IMG/VR virus record: IMGVR_UViG_3300005613_000474
Location: 1-21,268 of that record
DNA length: 21,268 nt
Direction: 5' to 3' (one strand)
Origin: a virus
A model generated the notes under the pieces. The model saw nothing but the letters and a program-made list of their open reading frames with translations, ran no database searches and had not been told where the DNA came from. Below are positions 6,579 to 15,533 of this stretch, piece after piece (the first letter of the stretch is position 1; every line of letters starts with the position of its first letter). The position numbers were made by a program, and so were the translations under genes.

Positions 6579-7751
6579 TTAGGCTTTTATAATGTATGCT
6601 ATTGCAATATTTGCTGGTCTAGTTTCAAGACCAGTACGCGGAGTTCCATTAACACCATCGTCTATTGGTGGTCCGGATTTATAAGTACCATTTGAAACAT
6701 TCCCGTATCCAGGACCAGTAAAAAAGTTTTGTAAAGCGTAGTCAAGATTTTGATAAAATTTCCCAGGGGGAGCTGCAGCTGGATCTAATGGAAAATGTAC
6801 GTGACCCTGCGTCTGATCCGCTTGTTTTGTATTTAATGCTCCACCGGTATATGTTACTCCTGAAATGGCTTGCGTAGTTGTACCACCCATTTCAGACCCA
6901 CGTGGGAAAATGCCTACAAAATTAGGTAATCGAAAATTACCAGCCCCTTCACCAGTTGTGTTATATGTTGTTCCAATTACAGCAAACAAATCAGGATAAG
7001 TAGTTTGAGATACTACCTGTCCATTACAGTATAACCAGCCTTGAGGAGCTGTACTACCTGCAAACATTTGCACACAACCTGTAGGTGTACTTGCTGGTAT
7101 CCAAGTAGTGTCAGTTCTAAATGCTACTTCTTTTTTAGTACTATCGTAAAGAACCGAACCTTCTTGAGTTACAGCATTTCGTTCTGTTGTAGTTCGTACA
7201 GGTAATTTAATCCTGGCATTACTTAATTCTATTGCACTATTAAAAAGTAGCAATTGAGAAGCAGATGCTTGTAATCCATTTGTAAAAAATGTAACTGCTG
7301 TTCCAGACATTTGCACAGCACTCGCATATAAATCCAACTGATCCTTAGTCAAGCTCATCGTCTCAACTGCGCCATGCTTTACTAAAATAGCAGGTATAGT
7401 TGATAACGGTTGCAAGTCTAAGAATAAGTTAGCACTGCCTGTTGTCTGCGTAGCATTATCATCAATATGTATAATAGAACTACCAGCACCTAAAACTGCA
7501 CTTTGAGTGATTTGCAACGCTGACTTTGTCCGTGAATTAAGTATGCTAAGAGCAATTTGCTCTTGGCTAGCCTGATTCAAAAACAAGATAGGCCCACCAA
7601 CACGAGATACTAAAGTATTCTCAAGGTTAGCAGTACCGATATTCTGACCATTTATATGGTCACGTATAGTTGTAAAGTTATCTTGTACTTCCGCTGCTAC
7701 GGCAGGTGTACCTGCTGTAAACGCTGGATACGGTAAAATAAGCGTTGCCAT
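6579..7751 (-). CDS. Tail fibre with phage collar domain
   Basis: The 390-residue product starts with LPYPAFTAGTPAVAAEVQDN, a virion-attachment type opening common in collar fibres (pattern: aromatic, AG.P..A.EV..NF). The centre (about 60-185) is Ser/Ala/Leu-rich shaft. Residues 199-218 hold SVLYDSTKKEVAFRTDTTW. The collar domain is clear at 223-285: PTGCVQMFAGSTAPQGWLYC, then NGQVVSQTTYPDLFAVIGTT, then GNFRLPNFVGIFPRG. The C-terminus ends in RPANIAIAYIIKA, the usual end of such proteins, after a QGHVHFP stretch. It probably recognises the host surface. It is separated from the other fibres by about 10 kb, which suggests a second adhesion element. ATG 7751 has AGGAG in a good position. Confidence 0.85.
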   Translation of the reverse strand: MATLILPYPAFTAGTPAVAAEVQDNFTTIRDHINGQNIGTANLENTLVSRVGGPILFLNQASQEQIALSILNSRTKSALQITQSAVLGAGSSIIHIDDNATQTTGSANLFLDLQPLSTIPAILVKHGAVETMSLTKDQLDLYASAVQMSGTAVTFFTNGLQASASQLLLFNSAIELSNARIKLPVRTTTERNAVTQEGSVLYDSTKKEVAFRTDTTWIPASTPTGCVQMFAGSTAPQGWLYCNGQVVSQTTYPDLFAVIGTTYNTTGEGAGNFRLPNFVGIFPRGSEMGGTTTQAISGVTYTGGALNTKQADQTQGHVHFPLDPAAAPPGKFYQNLDYALQNFFTGPGYGNVSNGTYKSGPPIDDGVNGTPRTGLETRPANIAIAYIIKA

Positions 7752-7763
7752 CTCTAACTCCTA

Positions 7764-8144
7764 TTAAGGCTGACGGTTAACAAACCAGAACTGAGCTGCA
7801 GCGCCTGCAGAAGGCGATACGCTGTTGTTTCTTAAGGTTGTTACTGCTACTACGCAGCCGTTAGCAAAAAATCGATATGGACTGTCATTGACATCCTTAC
7901 CGAATGCTTGGTCAGCTTTTACTCTAAAGGTAAAAACTGGTACGGTTACTCCTACTGTGACTGAAACTGCTGATGCAGCATCAAACACTTGTACGAAGAT
8001 GTCATCACCACTATTGTCCTCGACTAAGAAACCATAAAGGTTTCCTCGCCCTTGGAAAACAAGAACTGGTGAGGCATCTAGGTTTGCATTGTAGCTGTGA
8101 TATGTTGCGCTCGAAGCGCTTGCTGTTACTGAAGGTACTCCCAT
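7764..8144 (-). CDS. Small beta-rich virion protein of unknown role
   Basis: The 126-residue product has no charged coils and alternates short hydrophobic strands (VLVFQGRGNLYGFLV, DIFVQVFDAA, PVFTFRV, YRFFANGCVVAVTT, AAAQFWFVNRQP), which suggests a single beta-sandwich. The PYRFFANG...VAVTT pattern near the C-terminus occurs in small phage proteins encoded next to tail or head genes; I cannot name a family. It lies between the tail nozzle protein and the collar fibre, so it may join them or decorate the virion. ATG 8144 has AGGAG seven bases upstream. Confidence 0.65.
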   Translation of the reverse strand: MGVPSVTASASSATYHSYNANLDASPVLVFQGRGNLYGFLVEDNSGDDIFVQVFDAASAVSVTVGVTVPVFTFRVKADQAFGKDVNDSPYRFFANGCVVAVTTLRNNSVSPSAGAAAQFWFVNRQP

Positions 8145-8153
8145 TGTAGTCTC

Positions 8154-10226
8154 CTAAATACCCGAAAAGATGCTCCCCGATACTCCCCAACCGAGGAGAG
8201 TCGCTGGTGCTTCTAGGTCGTCTTGTGTAAAAACTAATTGCATCATTTGGGCTTTGCGATGCGTCGTGTACTTAAACTCGTTTAACGCTTGCCCAGACCA
8301 GATTAACGTACTTACGTTTACTGGCGGTGCCCAATTGAAAAAATCCCATGTTGTTCCAGTGCCTGGAACGAATAACGAAAGTGTGTTTACTGGAGCTTGT
8401 GCTAAATCAAATATTGCTCCAAACTTAAAGTCATAGCTTTGTGCCTGACCTTCCGCATAGATCTTAGCTGTTTTGTACAGCTTTGTTATCATCGGCTGCC
8501 CGAACATGTACGGCCTGCTAACTAGATACATGTAGGGTATAGAGGGGGTGATAGAGACCGCGTCACGCTCAGCTTTTAAATCCGAACCCCCGGTGTTCAT
8601 CTTATAATATTGCCCCTCATCAGTTGCAGAGCCAAAATAGATGTCTAGCCCGCCACTTGCAGTAGCCTCCGTTTGAAAAAAGCAGCCAGCTTTAATCCCT
8701 GGCATGTTAGCTTCTGGTCCCTTTTCATACGTAGTCCAACGAAATGTGGGATACTGCTGGTAGTCCCCAACTAGTGTGATGTTAGGCTCAGCTTCAGATG
8801 TATTCTCACAAATCTGTATGTAAATGCGACGGTTCTTTGTATCGTTAATTGCAGAAAGCTTTTCAGCTTTCAAACCGCTAAAATCAGCTGCTTTAATAAT
8901 CGACTGAATTTGTGTTGCAATTGGTCGTACGTTTTGACCATCGGTTGCGTATATGTTATCACGACCTAAAAATATAAGCTCGTCAAATACCTGGCATTGT
9001 GCAAAGTTAGATACTGCTCCTACTGTTTCAGAAATTTCTCGGTACAGATATGCTACGTTATCTTCACTATTACCTAGGTCAGGTAAACCAATTTCTTCTA
9101 AGCGACCAATCGATCTCTCTTTTAAAACAATTGGCACCCCTTTAATTTGACCGCATCCTACTAACCCATCTGCAGCTCCAAATTTACCTTCGACTGAGAA
9201 TTCATGGGTTACCGGAAAACTTTCTGGCAGTGGGCCATTAACGCCAATCTTTGAAAAACGACCTTTGTTAACAGTAGGGTGAAATACTACTAGTCTGTTT
9301 CTTGCAACGACTGGGAACCTAGCTTGCACATAATCACTGTACACAGTAAGTTTCGTATTATCAAAAGGCATCTGCTCTGCTAACAGAGCATCGTCAGATG
9401 CGTCTGATACATAGGTAATAGTTGCATTTACGGAAATAGCAGGGATATCTCCCTTTTCCAAAAACAAAATACTACCGTTTACCACTGTACGCCATAACCT
9501 GATGTATACTGTTAAGTGCGATAAATTTTGATTACCAAACAAATCATTTGGGAATGAGGATAGCACTAGGCTAACACGTTGATTTCCAGATGTAGTAGTA
9601 ATCGTAGCTGACAACGCTGAAGGACTACTCTCAGCTATAATTTGACCATCCTGTACAAATACGTATGTATAGGCGTATATGTAATCGCCAACATTTAAAT
9701 CAGTACCAACTGCTAAAGTACCAGTGGGAGCTGCTGCTGGCGGATCAATTCCAGCTAGTCTTGTATACTCAACATTTTGTTCATACACAAACGGTGCATC
9801 AGCACCATTAAATACGAAAAGACTGTTATTAACCTGTGCAAACGTAGGTCTAACTGTGGCAGTCAACACTAGATTCGAGCCGCTGTTATCCTGTAAATCG
9901 GTAAATACTCCTGACTGTATTTTACCTAATCGGCCAGTTGTATTGTTATCTGTAGCGTACAAAAGTATTTCCGTTAATGGAGCTGTATTAGCTTGAAACT
10001 TATAGCGGTACTCTAAACCTTGCCTAATCGAAAATCCGTTTAACTGATTAGCAACCAAGAACTGATTTACATAACCACTTCGCTTGCTGTAACCACCAGT
10101 ATATCCGAGATTAACATTATTTGCAACGCGGACGAAACCAGGAGCTAGTAAATTTATAGGCGAAGTTGTATCTAAGCCTTTAGCATCACTATATTCTAGT
10201 TCTTCTACGTAACGGTTAGTACCCAT
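8154..10226 (-). CDS. Tail hub/nozzle (stabilisation) protein
   Basis: The 690-residue product opens with LEYSDAKGLDTTSPINLLAP and then RVANNVNLGYTGGYSKRSGY. That is the usual start of podophage tail hub proteins, with an N-terminal strand region carrying a D.S.....P....N..N pattern and a YSKRxG segment. The body is beta-rich throughout with propeller-like strands (SLFVFNGADAPFVYE; NRLVVFHP; ELIFLGRDNIYATDG). P22 gp10 and T7 gp12 play this role: they extend the portal and adaptor channel and form the nozzle where fibres bind. Its length (T7 gp12 is 794 residues) and its place directly after the adaptor gene agree. GGAG lies ten bases before ATG 10226. Confidence 0.78.
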   Translation of the reverse strand: MGTNRYVEELEYSDAKGLDTTSPINLLAPGFVRVANNVNLGYTGGYSKRSGYVNQFLVANQLNGFSIRQGLEYRYKFQANTAPLTEILLYATDNNTTGRLGKIQSGVFTDLQDNSGSNLVLTATVRPTFAQVNNSLFVFNGADAPFVYEQNVEYTRLAGIDPPAAAPTGTLAVGTDLNVGDYIYAYTYVFVQDGQIIAESSPSALSATITTTSGNQRVSLVLSSFPNDLFGNQNLSHLTVYIRLWRTVVNGSILFLEKGDIPAISVNATITYVSDASDDALLAEQMPFDNTKLTVYSDYVQARFPVVARNRLVVFHPTVNKGRFSKIGVNGPLPESFPVTHEFSVEGKFGAADGLVGCGQIKGVPIVLKERSIGRLEEIGLPDLGNSEDNVAYLYREISETVGAVSNFAQCQVFDELIFLGRDNIYATDGQNVRPIATQIQSIIKAADFSGLKAEKLSAINDTKNRRIYIQICENTSEAEPNITLVGDYQQYPTFRWTTYEKGPEANMPGIKAGCFFQTEATASGGLDIYFGSATDEGQYYKMNTGGSDLKAERDAVSITPSIPYMYLVSRPYMFGQPMITKLYKTAKIYAEGQAQSYDFKFGAIFDLAQAPVNTLSLFVPGTGTTWDFFNWAPPVNVSTLIWSGQALNEFKYTTHRKAQMMQLVFTQDDLEAPATLLGWGVSGSIFSGI

Positions 10227-10244
10227 TCTCGCGATGCTCCGAAA

Positions 10245-10988
10245 TTAATCCCAAGGTCTAAAGCCAGGGATATCTAACAAACTACCAATACCATCGTATC
10301 TAAACTCTTCCATTGAACGAATGCGATCATCAACTTCAAGGTCAGACTGTATATCTTGCAAGATAAGCGTCATAGCTTCTTGCTTTTTAGCAAGAGCGCG
10401 GTCATCGTTTTCACGGTCTAACGCCATTGCTTTAATGTATTCAATAAACCCCTCTTGAAATCGAAGCGGAATTTGCGGGTATTGGTTATCAAAGTTTGAT
10501 GTAACTGTATCAGTCGGGTCTGGTAAAACAGGAATAACTTTCCCGTCAATCTTTAGTGTAATATTTTTTGTGGTCGGAGGCCAAATGCGAATACGATTTT
10601 CACCTGCTACTGACCAGTAGGAGGGCGTATCATTTGCAGAACCATCGTTGTTATCTGGGTCTAGCCGACGAATCTCGTCAAGCATAACACGTTTTAAAAC
10701 TACGTTGTCTGCTTCCGCTCTAATCGTTTCAACTTCGTTAGCAGCCATAGTATAGTTAGAAGCATTGATAGTAAATGCTAAATCATACTCTGCAGTACCA
10801 GAAACTACCGGAAGACTTAAATCAGTCTTTCTTAAAAAACTCCAGTCGTGCATTTTGTAATATCGCATTTCTGCTAACACTAGCATCTGTCGCATGTAGC
10901 GTTGAAACTCTAAATCTTCAGGTGCTTTACCAATATAGTTTACGATCATGTCTTTTATCTGACCGTAATTAAAACCTACGAAAGTCAT
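10245..10988 (-). CDS. Head-tail adaptor (SU10-type adaptor/gp11-like) protein
   Basis: The 247-residue product has the features of phage adaptor proteins: an N-terminal helical part (RYMRQMLVLAEMRYYKMHDW), the characteristic W.FL..T.LS.PVVSGTAEYDL at 50-71, then WSVAGENRIRIWPPTTKNI at 125-143, PQIPLRFQEGFIEYIKAMAL at about 171-190, and a C-terminal helix. These proteins form a ring below the portal and receive the nozzle. Its place between capsid protein and nozzle agrees. ATG 10988 shares a base with the preceding TAA (TAATG), with AGAGG about nine bases upstream. Confidence 0.78.
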   Translation of the reverse strand: MTFVGFNYGQIKDMIVNYIGKAPEDLEFQRYMRQMLVLAEMRYYKMHDWSFLRKTDLSLPVVSGTAEYDLAFTINASNYTMAANEVETIRAEADNVVLKRVMLDEIRRLDPDNNDGSANDTPSYWSVAGENRIRIWPPTTKNITLKIDGKVIPVLPDPTDTVTSNFDNQYPQIPLRFQEGFIEYIKAMALDRENDDRALAKKQEAMTLILQDIQSDLEVDDRIRSMEEFRYDGIGSLLDIPGFRPWD

Positions 10989-11476
10989 TATGCTAACCTC
11001 TTTGCAAATTCAATTTTACCAAAGAACGAGGCTTTGTCATAGTCGGATTCGCCTAGCCCTTGGCATTCAAAAACTTTTTTAATTTTATCTAGCGGTGCTA
11101 TCTTTCTCTCAGCTAGCATTAAAGCTAGCGATCTCCACCCCAGTACCGCTAATTTCGTATACTCCATATTGAATATATCATATTCTGGGATAAAGTCAAG
11201 ACAAATCGCAGTTACATACGTATCCATTACGCCACTTTCTAAAGCGTCTAAATATTTGGCATGCCCTTCATGGACAGCATTTCTGTCTGCTTTTTGTACA
11301 CGTGATTCTGACCGTCTAGCTTTTTTTAAATACAAAGGGGCAAATTTAAGTCCATTTTCACGTACTTGCGTGCTATCAGTGTCAATATACAGTTTGGTAT
11401 CTAATTGCTTTAACCTGCGCTGTAGATTCAGTAATAGCATCTTTGGTTGCTCCCAAGGTATTAGTGTAAAAGCCAT
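10988..11476 (-). CDS. Unknown virion-module protein between capsid and adaptor genes
   Basis: I do not recognise this protein. From ATG 11476 it is 162 residues, basic in the middle (LYLKKARRSESRVQKADRNA) with helical C-terminal half (LAVLGWRSLALMLAERKIAP). The gene sits in the slot where many short-tailed phages have a small head-completion or decoration protein. The start is uncertain. ATG 11476 has no ribosome site, because a GC-rich hairpin fills the leader. An internal ATG at 11440 (MLLLNLQRRL) has GGGAG nine bases before it and would give 150 residues. The stop overlaps the adaptor start. Confidence 0.62.
   Translation of the reverse strand: MAFTLIPWEQPKMLLLNLQRRLKQLDTKLYIDTDSTQVRENGLKFAPLYLKKARRSESRVQKADRNAVHEGHAKYLDALESGVMDTYVTAICLDFIPEYDIFNMEYTKLAVLGWRSLALMLAERKIAPLDKIKKVFECQGLGESDYDKASFFGKIEFAKRLA
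11450..11454 (-). promoter_or_regulatory. Ribosome site favouring start at 11440
   Basis: The minus strand reads GGGAG, then nine bases, then ATG at 11440. The upstream ATG at 11476 is preceded by GACTTTAACTGTCA with no purine-rich site, so initiation at 11440 is plausible. Confidence 0.45.
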
Positions 11477-11490
11477 TGACAGTTAAAGTC

Positions 11491-11517
11491 GGGGGCAGGT
11501 CTCCCCACCCCCTCCCC
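11491..11517 (-). terminator. GC-rich hairpin after the major capsid gene, possible partial terminator
   Basis: The minus strand downstream of the capsid stop reads GGGGAGGGGGTGGGG, then AGACCTG, then CCCCC, then GACTTTAAC. Four or five G:C pairs can form with alternative upstream G tracts. A U-rich tail is short, so the structure may be a weak terminator, a pause, or an mRNA-protecting stem. Its place just after the capsid gene is where T7 has its main terminator. Confidence 0.4.
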
Positions 11518-11520
11518 ATA

Positions 11521-12462
11521 TTATAACGCGGATGCGCCATTCACTGCGATTACTCGCTTAGAACCAGCATCAAGATACTTGGCAACAAAGCCGTGAATCT
11601 TGTATCCAACAGTTGCAAACTGATCCAGAGGATCGTTAGCACCTGCAGAACCGTGTCTTTTGATAAACATTTTCATGGCGTCGCCGTTAAGCTCCACACA
11701 TCCAAATGCTTCTTCACCGACCACGAATGATTGACAAACGTCAATTCCACCCGATCCAGTTCCAACTGAGGTCAGCATTTTGTCTGAAACGAGGAATCTC
11801 ATTCCGTACATTCTGCCGATTTCACCGTTCATTAAAGGACGGTTATCAGTGTACTTCTGGATGTCTAGCCAGCTACCAGCTTGGCTATCAGACAATAGAT
11901 CGTACTCAGCTCGTGGATGCAATACCACAACATAGTCACCAGACTCGTGCGGTCCAATGAAAGCTGCTTTTTGGCTGATCATAGCTTCGATAAGTTCTTT
12001 GTGAGTAAGAACATCGGCAGATGTGATAGCAGCAAAGTTTGCAGCATTTGCTACGTTTTGGTTAGCACAGTTATTTGCTAATTCAGAAACGATCAACTCT
12101 TCGATCGTCTTTGAAGCAGCAATACCGAAACGCTCAGACAGATTCTCCAACACTGGATCAATCGCTGTATCTGACAAAAGATCAGACACTTTAGCATATT
12201 GTCCGTATTGAACGATATCTGCTGTTACGTTCGAGGTGCTGAAGCTGATTTCAGAAGGTGGTGTACCTTCAGTCAGCGGACTGGTTGAACCAGCAATTGC
12301 GCTGTATCGTAACCATTTAACCTGCTTTCCATTTCCTTTTGGAAGACGTTGTTTTTTTCCAAGAGGCATAAGGACAAGACGAGGCTCAAGGACCGATAAC
12401 AGCTTCTTTTCATAATACAAATGCAGATTTGCTGCATTCGTTGATGTAGTTGAAGTAGCCAT
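11521..12462 (-). CDS. Major capsid protein, N4-gp56-like
   Basis: The 313-residue protein begins MATSTTSTNAANLHLYYEKK and continues LLSVLEPRLVLMPLGKKQRL, PKGNGKQVKWLRY and SPLTEGTPPSE. This order (helix with YY.KKLL, G....LPKG.GK.V...R, PLTEG.P) is characteristic of the N4-gp56 family of HK97-fold capsid proteins. Further support comes from VVVLHPRAEYDLLSD, MYGMRFLVS and TVGYKIHGFVAKYLD near the end. A very good AGGAG site precedes ATG 12462, as expected for the most abundant virion protein. Neighbours are the scaffold immediately upstream (nine-base gap) and an RNA hairpin downstream. Confidence 0.88.
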   Translation of the reverse strand: MATSTTSTNAANLHLYYEKKLLSVLEPRLVLMPLGKKQRLPKGNGKQVKWLRYSAIAGSTSPLTEGTPPSEISFSTSNVTADIVQYGQYAKVSDLLSDTAIDPVLENLSERFGIAASKTIEELIVSELANNCANQNVANAANFAAITSADVLTHKELIEAMISQKAAFIGPHESGDYVVVLHPRAEYDLLSDSQAGSWLDIQKYTDNRPLMNGEIGRMYGMRFLVSDKMLTSVGTGSGGIDVCQSFVVGEEAFGCVELNGDAMKMFIKRHGSAGANDPLDQFATVGYKIHGFVAKYLDAGSKRVIAVNGASAL

Positions 12463-12471
12463 TTATTACTC

Positions 12472-13293
12472 CTAATCGTCAGACCGACCAAGTGCACGTC
12501 TCATTTCGTCTAATGATAATTTTTCGAATGACACGGACTTGTCACCGTATGATACGGCGGATTCGGACTGCGCTCGTTGTTTTTCTGATCGCACAGAAAG
12601 ACCATCTTTCTGAACGCGCTCAGCAGCTTGCTTAGAATAATAATCTAGGTCAGCTCCTTTGGACATCAAGTCTAAAGCTTTTAACACTTTTGCAGAGTTA
12701 AGAAACTCAGGCTTAACGATGTCTTGAAGCTCCGATGCTAGCTGCTGCATAAGTGGCTCACGACGGGCGTAATCTGGATTTGCCTTTTTCTGTGTCCAGT
12801 AGTATTCAGCGCCTTCTGCTTGAATCTGCTGCAGAGTCTGTTGTTTGAATTTACTAGATACCGATTGATTAAGCCCTTTAAGAGCAGCTTTAATAGCTTC
12901 TTTCGGATCTTCTTCAAACTTGGACTCGAATACAGAAACGGGGTCCAGTTCTTCCTCTAGTTCTACCACTTTTGGCGGTCGCTGTGTAGGCATCTGCGTT
13001 TGAGCGATTCGTTCCCGCTCAAGAGCACGATACTGTTCCTCTAACGACTCCCTCTCTTTTCGAGTAGAACCCAACTCTGATGCTAACCTTCCACGATCTC
13101 TTTCGAGTTCGCGATAGGCCTGGATAATCTCCATTGGAGACTTTCCAACGAATTTCTCAGGTACTGAGTTTGCCTCTTCCACTGCGTCAGATTGTCCTTG
13201 AGTAGAGATCTCAGGGGTCTGCGGCTGAATTGAAGCTTCAGCCTGGCTTTCTTGCGAGGTCGCTTGTGGCTGCGCGATTTTCTCGTCTGTCAT
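12472..13293 (-). CDS. Scaffolding protein
   Basis: The 273-residue protein has the usual scaffold layout: an acidic, Gln-rich N-terminus (residues 1-45), then EKFVGKSPMEIIQAYRELER at 46-65, and a coiled coil rich in Arg and Glu to about residue 98. Then come a Pro/Glu spacer (PPKVVELEEELDPVSVF), a helical central part, and a C-terminal helix (SFEKLSLDEMRRALGR) like those that contact coat protein. It lies directly before the capsid gene, as in P22, T7 and relatives. It would guide procapsid assembly and then leave. ATG 13293 has a perfect AGGAGG site. Confidence 0.82.
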   Translation of the reverse strand: MTDEKIAQPQATSQESQAEASIQPQTPEISTQGQSDAVEEANSVPEKFVGKSPMEIIQAYRELERDRGRLASELGSTRKERESLEEQYRALERERIAQTQMPTQRPPKVVELEEELDPVSVFESKFEEDPKEAIKAALKGLNQSVSSKFKQQTLQQIQAEGAEYYWTQKKANPDYARREPLMQQLASELQDIVKPEFLNSAKVLKALDLMSKGADLDYYSKQAAERVQKDGLSVRSEKQRAQSESAVSYGDKSVSFEKLSLDEMRRALGRSDD

Positions 13294-13309
13294 GTTATCC
13301 TCCTACAGT

Positions 13310-13651
13310 TTAGCCCTCATCAGGGGACTGTTGTTGTTGTTCTTCCAAAGCCTTGCCTTCGGCGATTTTATAATCGACAAAGGTCAAGACATTTTGGTAA
13401 GCTTTTACGGCTTCTTGGAGGCGCCGAAACTTTTCGATATCGCTTTCATAAGCGAGTTTATCTTTTAAATCTATACAGGTATCTTTTAATAAGTTAGCAA
13501 TGATTTCCCAGCCAGCACTGCGTGCCATTGCTTGAACAGCATAACCTTCTTCAATAACGCGTGTAACTTCGCTATCGATAACTTCTTCCTTACCAGAGAG
13601 TTCTCCGGTCTCAGGATTCCATAGCTTTATGCTTTCGTTTTCGTATAACAT
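13310..13651 (-). CDS. Small helical protein between portal and scaffold
   Basis: The 113-residue protein has an N-terminal strand-like part (LYENESIKLWNPETGELSGK) and a helical remainder (AGWEIIANLLKDTCIDLKDK; FRRLQEAVKAYQNVLTFVDY) ending in a Gln-rich tail. I have seen small helical proteins of this length and place in portal-scaffold intervals of other podophages, but the function is not established. It could be a portal or scaffold partner. AGGA precedes ATG 13651, two bases after the portal stop. Confidence 0.65.
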   Translation of the reverse strand: MLYENESIKLWNPETGELSGKEEVIDSEVTRVIEEGYAVQAMARSAGWEIIANLLKDTCIDLKDKLAYESDIEKFRRLQEAVKAYQNVLTFVDYKIAEGKALEEQQQQSPDEG

Positions 13652-13652
13652 A

Positions 13653-15530
13653 TTATTGTCCTAGTCCCAGTGCTGCTAATGCATCCATAGTTGGGTTAAC
13701 ACCTAGCTCAGGTTGCCCTGCATTAGGCTGAGGAGCTGCTGCTCCTTGCTGAGCGTTAATAGCTTGCTGAGCTGCCATTTGCTGCATTTGCATTTGTTGC
13801 CGTTCTTCTGGTGTGTTTACAAAGCGTTTAACTTGGCGACCTAATAGAGGCCGCAAGAGAGCTTCTAGTATGACTTCACTCTTAATAGTACCAGGCTGGC
13901 TGTTTTCTACAGCCTGCAGGATTTGCGATACGGTTTGTATCTTTTGAAACTGCCCCTCTGGGCCTCCATTTTCCAACGTTGTCTCGACGTGGAAATCGAA
14001 GGCCCTGAAAAATGCGTCTGGCGGTAACTGTACGAAGGGGTTTGGCGTATTGGGGTCTAGTACGCGTACCCATTTTTCTTCGGTTACAAACTGCCGGTTA
14101 GTCAGTAGCATAAGCTTAGCTACCTGTTTAAAGTACATTTCAGCTAGCATGCGGGCTTTTAAGCTGATACGTGAGCTAGCAAAGCTTTGAATAAAGTTGA
14201 CACCAGTGGCTGAACGTCCAAATTGTTTGCCTAAGTTTGATGCAACAGGTGCAGCGTTAACCATGGCGGTAGCGTTTTGGATGTCATTCTGGATGAATGC
14301 CATCTCCTCACGAGATCCGATCGAAGGATCTAGGGGTGGGAGGGGTCTTATTGCGTTGACGTCGTTTGTCCAGATAACCCCGTTTGGCCTAGAGAACAAG
14401 CTCTTGGTGTTGATTCCTGCGGCCCGGTCTGCAATCCACATTGGGTTTACCGACAAGTTAATGTTATCGAGCCTAGCGTTCCGTAGCGTGTTAGCTTCTT
14501 TGATCAGTGAGCGTACGGCCATCAGCTCTGGTATGCCATAAAATTCAGACTCTCGGATGTAGTTGGGGCATGCTACAAATGGCTTAAACTTGTAATCGTA
14601 GAAGTTACGCTCGCACCGTAGCACTACGTCCCCGTTACCGATAACGATAATGTACTCTTCAAATTCACCGTCACCTTTAGGGTCGAATAACCCCCAGTAT
14701 TCCCATACTTCTACCGGACCTTCTTCTTTTACCCCCTCCTCATTATCATTGAGCCTATCGAATTCATCTTTATAAGCGTCGGAGTAGTAGGGTCTAGTCC
14801 AAGCGTCAGAACCTTTAGTTGCAACGCTATACTCTAGTTCGTCTACGTTTTTGTAAAGTGGATTTGCTTTAAGGCTAGCTACAGTTTTGAAAGTCCTGTG
14901 TACGCACGCGCGCATGGAGGCGACATCGCCGGGCTTTTTAACTGTCCAGTCAGGGAAGAAGTCATAGATAGGAATAAGTTCGAGGTCAGGACCATCGAAT
15001 AATACTTCTGTGGTAGGTACTTTAATAGATACAGATACGCCAGACTGTGGGTCTACTTGCGTAGTCCTTCGCATGGTCTCAATTTCTTTGTAGCGATAGG
15101 GTACTTTTGCAAAGGCAGTACCGTCTAATAGCATAGCTTTGATAAAAGCAGCTGTTTTGGCTTGGAATCCCATCTCTTCAAATTGATGGACGTGAAAATC
15201 GGTGATAGGATCTTCAAATTGTGCATCCTCAGCGTCCTGTCCTTTGAAAGAAATGACAGAACCGCCACGGAAAAAGATGTCAATAATCTGTGGAGTTTGG
15301 GTTTCGATGATAGTAAACCCGAAAGGTAGTTTAAGGTTGGCTCGTTGAACGATAGAACGGCTAGCAGGCGACCAGTTTTCATAGATTTCACGAGATTTGC
15401 GAGCGATTTCAACATGTGGCTCACGGTATTCGTCGCTTTTTGTCATAAAAGCACGAACGACACGTACAGCATGAATCTCCTTATCACGCTCAGGAACTTC
15501 GTTTACGTCTCTGTCAAATGGATTATACAT
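13653..15530 (-). CDS. Portal protein
   Basis: The 625-residue protein lies between the large terminase and the scaffold. Characteristic regions are IVQRANLKLPFGFTIIETQT (60-79), PIYDFFPDW (187-195), FVACPNYIRESEFYGIPELM (318-337), and then LIKEANTLRNARLDNINLSV (342-361), typical of the wing, crown and stem parts of podophage portals. The C-terminus (about 575-610) is Gln/Ala-rich. It forms the dodecameric ring through which DNA is packaged and to which the adaptor and tail bind. ATG 15530 lies three bases after the terminase stop, with AGGGT upstream. Confidence 0.85.
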   Translation of the reverse strand: MYNPFDRDVNEVPERDKEIHAVRVVRAFMTKSDEYREPHVEIARKSREIYENWSPASRSIVQRANLKLPFGFTIIETQTPQIIDIFFRGGSVISFKGQDAEDAQFEDPITDFHVHQFEEMGFQAKTAAFIKAMLLDGTAFAKVPYRYKEIETMRRTTQVDPQSGVSVSIKVPTTEVLFDGPDLELIPIYDFFPDWTVKKPGDVASMRACVHRTFKTVASLKANPLYKNVDELEYSVATKGSDAWTRPYYSDAYKDEFDRLNDNEEGVKEEGPVEVWEYWGLFDPKGDGEFEEYIIVIGNGDVVLRCERNFYDYKFKPFVACPNYIRESEFYGIPELMAVRSLIKEANTLRNARLDNINLSVNPMWIADRAAGINTKSLFSRPNGVIWTNDVNAIRPLPPLDPSIGSREEMAFIQNDIQNATAMVNAAPVASNLGKQFGRSATGVNFIQSFASSRISLKARMLAEMYFKQVAKLMLLTNRQFVTEEKWVRVLDPNTPNPFVQLPPDAFFRAFDFHVETTLENGGPEGQFQKIQTVSQILQAVENSQPGTIKSEVILEALLRPLLGRQVKRFVNTPEERQQMQMQQMAAQQAINAQQGAAAPQPNAGQPELGVNPTMDALAALGLGQ

Positions 15531-15533
15531 GTG

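Noticed and set aside
12273-12497. 74-codon minus-strand frame over the capsid start
   Set aside because: It is an out-of-frame shadow of the scaffold end and capsid start, with no ribosome site or protein features.
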